Source: Parvibium lacunae
Lineage (GTDB): Bacteria; Pseudomonadota; Gammaproteobacteria; Burkholderiales; Burkholderiaceae_D
Direction: 5' to 3'
NCBI RefSeq assembly: GCF_003335215.1
Contig: NZ_QPGB01000001.1
Span: forward strand, 372,001 to 436,000
DNA: 64,000 bases
A model generated the notes under the pieces. The model searched no databases, was not told the origin of the DNA, and worked only from the letters and a program-made list of their open reading frames with translations. Positions 56,518 through 64,000 of this stretch are shown here, piece after piece. Positions within the stretch are counted from its first letter, which is position 1, and the number at the start of each line of letters is the position of its first letter. A program made the position numbers and the translations under genes.

Positions 56518-57855
56518 ATGCAAGCAAATCAAACAGCGGCGGCCGATTCGGCGCATCGGATTGTCATTGTGGGCGGGGGCGCAGGGGGCTTGGAACTGGC
56601 CACGAGACTGGGTAAAAAGTTGGGCCGCAAAGGCAAAGCCCAGATTACGCTGGTGGATGCTAATCGCACGCATTTGTGGAAGCCGCTGCTGCACCAAGTG
56701 GCGGCGGGTACGTTAGATCATCATGCGGATGAGGTGGAGTACATTGCCCAAGCGCGCTGGAATTATTTTAATTTTCGGTTGGGCCGGATGGATGGCTTGA
56801 ACCGCGCAGCCAAAGAAATTTACTTAGCGCCGATGCAAGATGAAGATGGCGAAATGCTGCTGCCGCGCCAGACGATTCCCTACGACACCTTGGTGTTGGC
56901 GCTGGGCAGCCAGAGTAATGACTTTGGCACGGCAGGCGTGAAAGATCATTGCATTTTGCTGGACACGGCGCAGGCTGCTGAACGCTTTCATAAAAAGCTC
57001 ATCAATAACTTCCTCAAGGTACAGGCCCAGCCGCTGGGGCAGGGCAAGGGCCGGGTGACGCTGGCCATCATCGGCGGTGGCGCAACCGGCGTGGAGCTGG
57101 CGGCGGAGCTGCACATGACGGCGCGAATTATGAGTAGCTATGGCCTGAACCATGTGCATCCTGAGCAGGATTTAAAAATTGTGATTTGCGATGCCGCGCC
57201 CCGTATTTTGCCGATGTTGCCCGAGCAGTTGTCGGCCTCCGTGGCGCGGGAGTTACGCAAGCTGGATATTGATATTCACACCAATGAGAAAGTAGTCGAA
57301 GTGCGGCCCGATGGCGTGCAAATGGCCAGCGGTAAATTCATCCCCAGTGCGCTCACAGTGTGGGCGGCAGGGATTAAAGCCGCCGATTTCTTAAAAGAGA
57401 TTGATGGCTTGGAAACCAATCGTGCCAATCAACTCGTGGTGTTGCCAACGCTGCAAACCACGCACGATGCCAACATCTTTGCGATGGGTGATTGCGCCGC
57501 TTGCCCGCAAGGTGAAAACCTCCCGATTGTGCCACCCCGTGCGCAATCCGCACACCAAATGGCGATGCTGTTGGCAAAATCCATCCCGCTCAAAATCCAA
57601 GGCAAAACCTTGCCTGCGTTCAAGTACCACGATTATGGCTCGCTGGTGTCTTTGGGCGAGTATTCCACAGTGGGCAGCCTGATGGGCGGCATTACGCGTG
57701 GCTCGGTGTTTATCGAGGGCCTGATGGCGAAGTGGATGTACTGGTCCTTGCATAAAAAGCATCAAGTGGCGATCAACGGCTGGTTTAGAACCTGGCTCGG
57801 CACGTGGATTGAAACGATTGGTCGTGTGAAGAACCCCAGAATTAAATTACACTAA
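56518..57855 (+). CDS. ndh: Type II NADH dehydrogenase
   Basis: Single-subunit, non-proton-pumping NADH:quinone oxidoreductase on the inner membrane surface. The 445-aa flavoprotein has FAD-binding IVIVGGGAGGLELATRLG, the family motif HLWKPLLHQVAAGTLD, NADH-binding IIGGGATGVELAAELH, TVWAAGI, FAMGDCAACP and PPRAQSAHQMA. The C-terminus has an amphipathic/hydrophobic stretch suited to membrane attachment. GAGGG lies 5 nt before the ATG. It marks the return to ordinary chromosomal genes after the accessory block. Confidence 0.95.
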   Translation: MQANQTAAADSAHRIVIVGGGAGGLELATRLGKKLGRKGKAQITLVDANRTHLWKPLLHQVAAGTLDHHADEVEYIAQARWNYFNFRLGRMDGLNRAAKEIYLAPMQDEDGEMLLPRQTIPYDTLVLALGSQSNDFGTAGVKDHCILLDTAQAAERFHKKLINNFLKVQAQPLGQGKGRVTLAIIGGGATGVELAAELHMTARIMSSYGLNHVHPEQDLKIVICDAAPRILPMLPEQLSASVARELRKLDIDIHTNEKVVEVRPDGVQMASGKFIPSALTVWAAGIKAADFLKEIDGLETNRANQLVVLPTLQTTHDANIFAMGDCAACPQGENLPIVPPRAQSAHQMAMLLAKSIPLKIQGKTLPAFKYHDYGSLVSLGEYSTVGSLMGGITRGSVFIEGLMAKWMYWSLHKKHQVAINGWFRTWLGTWIETIGRVKNPRIKLH

Positions 57856-57899
57856 GGGCTGTTTATCCAACACCGTCTGTGTACGGTTATTCAGCCCGT

Positions 57900-58252
57900 A
57901 TGTTTGAATCTCGTCACCATACCCTTGCCACACGCGCCGTCTTTTTGCGGCGCGTTTTGCTATCGCTCGTGTTGGGTTTCCTGCTGGTCGTAGTATCGCT
58001 GGCGGTGGGCATGTGGGGTTACTGGCACTACGAGGGCTTAAGCTGCTTGGATGCTTACCTGAATGCCGCGATGATTTTATCGGGCATGGGGCCGCTGCAT
58101 AACCCCGCGACCGTGGGTGGCAAAGCCTTTGCCGGTACCTATGCGCTGTATAGCGGGCTAGTGGTTATCTTGGTAACCGGGATTATTTTTGCGCCGGTGG
58201 TGCATCGCTTTTTTCATCATTTTCATTTAGAAGATGAAGCGGATAAACCTTG

Positions 58253-58253
<1 letters not shown>
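57900..58253 (+). CDS. Conserved two-transmembrane protein of unknown function
   Basis: A 117-aa protein. The start at ATG 57900 is preferred to the GTG at 57879. Two transmembrane helices (LLSLVLGFLLVVVSLAVGMW and LYSGLVVILVTGIIFAPVV) flank a short segment, NAAMILSGMGPLHNP. That layout is reminiscent of a pore-helix/filter arrangement in two-TM channels but lacks a TVGYG filter. The C-terminus is His-rich (HRFFHHFHLE). I do not recognise a function. It lies 44 bp after ndh and may be cotranscribed; a terminator-like hairpin (57932-57955) falls inside its first codons. Confidence 0.7.
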
Positions 58254-59848
<1,595 letters not shown>

Positions 59849-59902
59849 CGCGTATTGAGGTGCTGGTAACAAGGCAGGATAGCAACGCGGTGCCGAGAAA
59901 AC

Positions 59903-59932
59903 AAAAAAGCCAGTCTGCAGACTGGCTTTTTT
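59903..59932. terminator. Bidirectional terminator between ldcA and the small lipoprotein gene
   Basis: A 14-bp perfect inverted repeat AAAAAAGCCAGTCT/AGACTGGCTTTTTT with a 2-nt centre. The A-run on one side and T-run on the other serve both convergent genes. Confidence 0.92.
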
Positions 59933-59948
59933 GCGGAAACAGTATGAA

Positions 59949-60191
59949 TTACTGTTTTGGTGCTTCAGCTGGTTTTGCATCAGCAGCAGGAGCGGCAGCA
60001 GCAGGAGCGGCAGCGTCAGCTGGTTTTGCGTCAGCAGCAGGTGCGGCTGGAGCAGCTTCAGGAGCAGCAGGCGCGGCAGCAGCAGGAGCAGCAGCTTCAG
60101 GTGCTGGTGCAGGAGCAGCAGCTTCTTCTTTTTTGCCGCAAGCAGCCAAAGCGATGGCTAACAGGGAAGCGACGAGTAGGGACTTCTTCAT
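59949..60191 (-). CDS. Small Ala/Pro-rich lipoprotein
   Basis: An 80-aa protein with a lipoprotein signal peptide (MKKSLLVASLLAIALAAC, lipidated C18) followed by GKKEE and about 55 residues made almost only of Ala, Pro, Glu, Asp and Lys. The tail includes imperfect repeats of the type AAPAAAAPAADAKPA. No globular domain is present. Small lipoproteins like this are common and often abundant, but their role is unknown. An 18-20-bp perfect palindrome overlaps its predicted promoter. It ends in the shared bidirectional terminator. Confidence 0.85.
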   Translation of the reverse strand: MKKSLLVASLLAIALAACGKKEEAAAPAPAPEAAAPAAAAPAAPEAAPAAPAADAKPADAAAPAAAAPAADAKPAEAPKQ

Positions 60192-60219
60192 GTGATTTTC
60201 CTCTTTGAAAGTGTGAATG

Positions 60220-60263
60220 GATAATTACCGGTAATTATCAATTGCTTATTTGAGTTGTTTCAA
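60220..60263 (-). promoter_or_regulatory. Promoter with overlapping palindromic operator for the small lipoprotein
   Basis: On the minus strand TTGAAA (60263-60258), 18 bp and GATAAT (60239-60234) form a good sigma-70 promoter. The -10 lies inside the perfect palindrome GATAATTACCGGTAATTATC (60220-60239), a likely operator. The start codon is about 29 bp downstream. Confidence 0.65.
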
Positions 60264-60481
60264 AGACTGTCGTGAATAAATCTTGACAGGCAATGTTAGA
60301 TAACTCAGCCCAAGATTATAACAAAACAAACTCCGTGCTGTCGAATTTGCCGCGCATCTTTCACGCATGTAAACCCGAATATGCCAGGAATAACGCTGTA
60401 TTTAAGCCATGCTGGGATTGAATCGTGGCTTTTTTGTCCGATTATGTAACTGTTTGCTACTAAGACAGAAACTGCCGCCGG

Positions 60482-61717
60482 TTATGGCGCCAGTGATTCC
60501 TGCCCTTCGCCTAGCAAGAGCCAACCTGACAGATACCAATCGTGCAGCTGTGCCATGAAGTCTGGCAGCGTGAGCACGCTCACGAGCTCAGTCGGGCTAA
60601 GCGTATGCTGATTCGCCAGTCGCGTCAGCAGTTTGCGCTCTATCCCGCTGGCATAAAGGCTTTGACCATTGAAATAGATGTTATCGGCATCGTAAAGCAG
60701 GCGGCTGCGGGCACTCAGCGCTAGGCCATCTCGTTGCAGCCGTTGTTTGAATTGGCTCAGGTTGAGGGATTTGGCGGGCGCTGAAAAAAAGGTGGTGGCT
60801 TTGGGTTCGCTAAAGTATTCACCCACAAAGGCTTGAATATCTTCCGCTGTGGGCGCTGCTTTGCGTAACGCCTGGGTAAATTGTTCAACGAGCCAGCCAG
60901 GGATCCGCGCCGGTTCTGCGGTTTCGGTCAGTAAATTAGCATCATGCACCGCACCCGGAATATCCAATTGTTCGGCAAGCCAGGTATAAAACTGCTGTGC
61001 CAATTCATTAAATGCTGGCGCACGAAAACCCACTGAAAGTGTGATGCACTCGCCTTGCGCAATGCCATTATGGGCGTAGCGTGGTGGCAAATACAGCATG
61101 TCGCCAGGTTCCAGGCACCATTCATCCTCTACCGTAAAATTTTGCAGAATTTTGAGGGGTAAATTGGGTTTGAGCGTGAGGTCTTTTTGTGCGCTAATCT
61201 GCCAGCGCCGAACCCCTTCAAGCTGCAATAGAAAGACATCATAAGAATCAAAATGGGGGCCGACCCCACCGCCATCAGTGGCGTAGCTGACCATGATGTC
61301 ATCCAGCCGCACATCGGGTAAAAAGCGAAACCGCCGTAATAGCGCTGCGATTGGGGGGTGATGCAAATTCATTCCCTGCACGAGCAGGGTCCACTGACGC
61401 TGTGTCAGTGGTGGCAGAGCGCTGGGCTGGGCGGTAAATTGCCATTGTTTCCCCTCGGCGACAATCAATCGGCTTTCTACCCCTTCTTGCTGACCTAAGG
61501 TCAGGAGTCGTTCCCGATCGCATTGCAACGCGGTCAACTCTGCTACTGAAAGGGCTTGCCGAATCAACAGTGGTTTTTTATGCCAGTGTTTGTAGAGAAA
61601 TTGATTAATGCTAAGGCCATTTAGAAGAGGATTTCCAGCCCCCGAATCAAGCATTGCGGGCGTGCCAAGACGTTTCTTGGGGGCAGAGGTAGCAGGCTGT
61701 TTGGATTTGCTTGGCAT
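60482..61717 (-). CDS. roxA: Ribosomal oxygenase RoxA (L16 arginine hydroxylase)
   Basis: A JmjC/cupin 2-oxoglutarate and Fe(II)-dependent oxygenase; E. coli RoxA (YcfD) hydroxylates an arginine of ribosomal protein L16. The 411-aa protein has FLYKHWHKKPLLIRQAL, the iron motif HFDSYDVFLLQLEGVRRW (HxD) and PGDMLYLPPRYAHNGIA with the distal His. A C-terminal winged-helix-like region includes RKLLTRLANQHTLSP. A basic ~25-residue N-terminal extension precedes the domain. Divergent from slyD. Confidence 0.9.
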   Translation of the reverse strand: MPSKSKQPATSAPKKRLGTPAMLDSGAGNPLLNGLSINQFLYKHWHKKPLLIRQALSVAELTALQCDRERLLTLGQQEGVESRLIVAEGKQWQFTAQPSALPPLTQRQWTLLVQGMNLHHPPIAALLRRFRFLPDVRLDDIMVSYATDGGGVGPHFDSYDVFLLQLEGVRRWQISAQKDLTLKPNLPLKILQNFTVEDEWCLEPGDMLYLPPRYAHNGIAQGECITLSVGFRAPAFNELAQQFYTWLAEQLDIPGAVHDANLLTETAEPARIPGWLVEQFTQALRKAAPTAEDIQAFVGEYFSEPKATTFFSAPAKSLNLSQFKQRLQRDGLALSARSRLLYDADNIYFNGQSLYASGIERKLLTRLANQHTLSPTELVSVLTLPDFMAQLHDWYLSGWLLLGEGQESLAP

Positions 61718-61754
61718 GGCGTAAAATAGCGGCTTGTTTGGAAGAAAGCCTGTT

Positions 61755-62342
61755 ATGAAAATTCAAAAAAATACCGTCGTCTCTTTACAGTTCAAAGTCA
61801 CAGACACACAAGGTCATGTGCTCGAAGACGGTGATCAGCCCATGGTTTACCTGCATGGGGGTTATGACGAGATTTTCCCACGGATTGAGGAGCTCTTGCT
61901 GGATAAAGAAGAGGGCTATAGCGCCCAGATTCAATTAGACCCGCAAGACGCCTTTGGGGACTACGATACCGAGCTGCTGCGGGTTGAAGATCGGCAGTTG
62001 TTTCCAACCGAGCTCGAAGTAGGCATGCAGTTTGAAGGCGTGCCCAGTGATGCCGATGAAGTGGACAGCCACGTCTACACCGTGACCGATATTGCCGAAG
62101 ATAAGGTGATATTAGACGGTAATCATCCCTATGCGGGTATGGCCTTACGTTTCGAGTTGCGTGTGCTCGCGGTACGAGAAGCGAGTGAGCAGGAAATTGA
62201 GCAGGGTTTCGCCAGTGACGCCAGTGGTTTAACCATTGGCACAACCACGGAAATTTATCCCGATGATGACGAAGACGAGGAGGACGAGAACGACACCTCT
62301 GCGCATAACGCTGCTCGCCAGCGCCCGCGGACGCTGCATTAA
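61755..62342 (+). CDS. slyD: SlyD-type FKBP peptidyl-prolyl isomerase
   Basis: Prolyl isomerase and chaperone of 195 aa. ATG 61755 (MKIQKNTVVSLQFKV) is preferred to an upstream in-frame TTG; GGAAG lies 9 nt before it. The FKBP fold is interrupted by the insert-in-flap chaperone domain (DPQDAFGDYDTELLRVEDRQLF and following). The C-terminus is acidic and contains EIYPDDDEDEEDEND, with only two His residues near the end. The nickel-binding His/Cys-rich tail of E. coli SlyD is therefore absent. Divergent from roxA. Confidence 0.9.
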   Translation: MKIQKNTVVSLQFKVTDTQGHVLEDGDQPMVYLHGGYDEIFPRIEELLLDKEEGYSAQIQLDPQDAFGDYDTELLRVEDRQLFPTELEVGMQFEGVPSDADEVDSHVYTVTDIAEDKVILDGNHPYAGMALRFELRVLAVREASEQEIEQGFASDASGLTIGTTTEIYPDDDEDEEDENDTSAHNAARQRPRTLH

Positions 62343-62416
62343 TGCCGCCCTCAGCGCCAGTCGCTGAGGAAGCATGCGTCGTGTTGGCTATTCACCAAGC
62401 TGATTCAGCGCTCGCT

Positions 62417-63400
62417 TTAGTCGGGGGAGTTAACTGATATTTGCTTGACTTCAACCGAAAAAGGATTGCTGCGGTTAAGGTCGACATTCACTTTCACCCA
62501 GTTCAGGGCTGAGGGCGAGCCAAATACTTCTAAGCGACTGACGTGCGGCAGGCTCTTCTCTTTATTGCCGCTACCCCAATTCAGGGGTTGATTAAAGCGG
62601 TAGCGGTGGGTGTCGCCATGAATCAGCAGCACATGCCCCTGGTATTGGCTGGCGAGCTGCCATAAAAGGCGCCGTAATTCCTGATAGCCATCACGATAGA
62701 GGGCTTTGGGGTTTTCGTGGCGTTCAAAAAAAGGATTCGCCTGAAACGCGATAACGATGGCCGGCAGTTGCCGTTGCTGGGCTTGGGCAAATGCTCGTTG
62801 CAGCCAATATTCATTGGCTAACAAGCGTTCTTCGAATTCGCCATTGCGCCCGGCCTCTTTACGGTAATTATTATTGCTGCCGGGGATATTCAGACCAACA
62901 AACAAGACCCCATGCATTTCCCAGCGTACGTTTTCGCGATACTGACGAAATTTGGCGATCTCGCTCTGGCGTTGCAACCGGAATGGGGCCCCCCCGAGCG
63001 TCATCTCATCGGGATAAAACCACTCACGCAAGCGCTCAAGCCGTTCCTGCGGCGCAAAAGGCGGGTTCGATTTGAGTTCACAGTCAGTCCATTCATTATC
63101 ACCGGGCAGATAAACCAGCGCATGTCGGGTTGTGGTTAACAAGGCCTTACGCTGCAAGATCAACGCATCACTACAAGGTTCGCTGCTGCTTTTTAAGTCG
63201 CCGACATGCAAGACAAACTGCAATTCTTCCTGATCGATTTCTCGTAACACTTCTCGTGTCCAATGCGCATCGCGCGGGCCATAAGGCACATCGCCCAGGG
63301 CGGCAAAGCTGAAACGCTTGGGTGTCGCTCTTTCCTCGGCACCCACTTGGGTCAGCCAGCCGAGAAAGCAGAGGGTGAGGCAAACGGCAAAACGAATCAT
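62417..63400 (-). CDS. Secreted calcineurin-like metallophosphoesterase
   Basis: A 327-aa protein with a signal peptide ([21 protein letters not shown]) and a metallophosphoesterase fold: [30 protein letters not shown] and [10 protein letters not shown] supply the metal ligands. Substrate unknown; it may be periplasmic or exported. Its ATG overlaps the mutS stop (ATGA), so it is translationally coupled to mutS although no functional link is known. The start is fixed by that overlap and the signal peptide. Confidence 0.82.
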   Translation of the reverse strand: MIRFAVCLTLCFLGWLTQVGAEERATPKRFSFAALGDVPYGPRDAHWTREVLREIDQEELQFVLHVGDLKSSSEPCSDALILQRKALLTTTRHALVYLPGDNEWTDCELKSNPPFAPQERLERLREWFYPDEMTLGGAPFRLQRQSEIAKFRQYRENVRWEMHGVLFVGLNIPGSNNNYRKEAGRNGEFEERLLANEYWLQRAFAQAQQRQLPAIVIAFQANPFFERHENPKALYRDGYQELRRLLWQLASQYQGHVLLIHGDTHRYRFNQPLNWGSGNKEKSLPHVSRLEVFGSPSALNWVKVNVDLNRSNPFSVEVKQISVNSPD

Positions 63401-64000
63401 GCTAGTAATTTTCGGAGTTCATACAGCGCATCCAGCGCCTGCTTGGGGCTAAGTTCATCCAAGCGCAAATCGGCTAATTGAGTGAGGACGGGATGTTCGC
63501 CTGCTGGTGCCGCTTGTGCAGCGGCCGCAGTGTTAAATAAATCAAACTGTGGCGTTTGGACCTGCGCTTGCGCCAGTTGTTCCAGCTCGGCTAGCTTTTG
63601 CCGCGCTTGGCGGATCACCGAGCCGGGCACCCCCGCCAGTTTGGCCACCTGTAAACCATAGCTTTGGCTGGCCGCACCCGCCTGCACGCTATGCAAAAAC
63701 ACAATGCTGTCGCCATGCTCGACGGCGGCGAGATGCACATTGGCAAGCTGCGAATAACGCTCAGCCAGTTGCGTCAGTTCAAAATAATGCGTGGCAAAGA
63801 GGGTCAGGCTACGGTTGGTTTCTACCAACCGTCGCGCAATCGCCCAAGCCAGCGCTAAGCCATCAAAGGTCGAGGTGCCGCGCCCGATTTCATCCATGAG
63901 GACCAAACTATTCGGGGTGGCGCTATTCAAAATCAGTGCCGCTTCGGTCATTTCCACCATAAACGTCGAGCGCCCGCCGGCTAAATCGTCGGCCGCGCCA
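63397..64000 (-). CDS. mutS: DNA mismatch repair protein MutS, 3' part (partial)
   Basis: The C-terminal ~200 codons; the 5' part lies beyond the window. The frame is open to base 64,000. It encodes the ABC ATPase end of Mut[15 protein letters not shown], Walker [23 protein letters not shown] and switch [12 protein letters not shown]. The C-terminal helical region after an Ala-rich linker ends [18 protein letters not shown], typical of MutS. It recognises mismatches with MutL in post-replicative repair. Confidence 0.96.
   Translation of the reverse strand, partial: GAADDLAGGRSTFMVEMTEAALILNSATPNSLVLMDEIGRGTSTFDGLALAWAIARRLVETNRSLTLFATHYFELTQLAERYSQLANVHLAAVEHGDSIVFLHSVQAGAASQSYGLQVAKLAGVPGSVIRQARQKLAELEQLAQAQVQTPQFDLFNTAAAAQAAPAGEHPVLTQLADLRLDELSPKQALDALYELRKLLA

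Overview
The window looks like chromosomal DNA of a betaproteobacterium, most likely Neisseriales (Chitinibacteraceae-like, for example Deefgea or Chitinibacter relatives). This rests on remembered gene order and protein flavour: a lipoyl-fused dihydrolipoamide dehydrogenase after aceE-aceF, the block gmk-rpoZ-spoT / yicC-kinase-phosphatase-rph-rdgB-hemW, and thrS-infC-rpmI-rplT-pheS-pheT-ihfA. No similarity search was possible, so the taxon is an inference.

Layout. 1-4.0 kb: pyruvate dehydrogenase genes (aceE 3' end, aceF, lpdA). 4.2-9.5 kb: orphan histidine kinase, rpiA, phoU with a Pho box, an EAL response regulator, greB. 9.5-18.5 kb: stringent response and nucleotide/RNA housekeeping (spoT, rpoZ, gmk, yicC, Ser/Thr kinase plus PP2C pair, rph, rdgB, hemW). 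18.5-28.2 kb: racemase/Lrp pair, purL, a small GIY-YIG protein, a structured repeat, yciI, hemerythrin, nitronate monooxygenase, cupin, queE. 28.3-31.3 kb: an apparent PhoB-controlled lipid-remodelling operon (plcP, agt-like glycosyltransferase, dgkA, sixA). 31.3-34 kb: STAS protein and SpoIIE-type phosphatase. 34.1-45.9 kb: tRNA-Val, thrS to ihfA, MerR-type regulator, tRNA-Pro, guaB, guaA. 45.9-56.4 kb: accessory DNA. 56.5-64 kb: ndh, tadA, ldcA, a small lipoprotein, roxA, slyD, a secreted phosphoesterase and the mutS 3' end.

The accessory block starts exactly at the guaA stop codon. The last codons of guaA recur twice downstream: an 18-bp copy near 47.94 kb and a 138-bp copy ending at 50,156. 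Each downstream copy is followed by a terminator. This is the footprint of two tandem insertions at the guaA 3' end: an ArsR plus ArsP-like permease unit, and an HTH/nucleotidyltransferase toxin-antitoxin unit. No integrase is visible. Beyond the last copy lie a solitary OLD-family nuclease and an odd trio: a TssM-like membrane protein lacking its NTPase half, a phage/eCIS-type tail-tube protein, and a convergent TssJ-like lipoprotein. This trio is the best candidate for an undescribed system.

Regulatory signals read from the sequence include Pho boxes with well-spaced -10 elements before phoU and plcP, paired TTTCTA-N6-TAGAAA sites around arsR, a perfect inverted repeat before the toxin-antitoxin operon, an AUC start codon for infC, and three members of a hairpin family with a conserved apical core but locus-specific stems.
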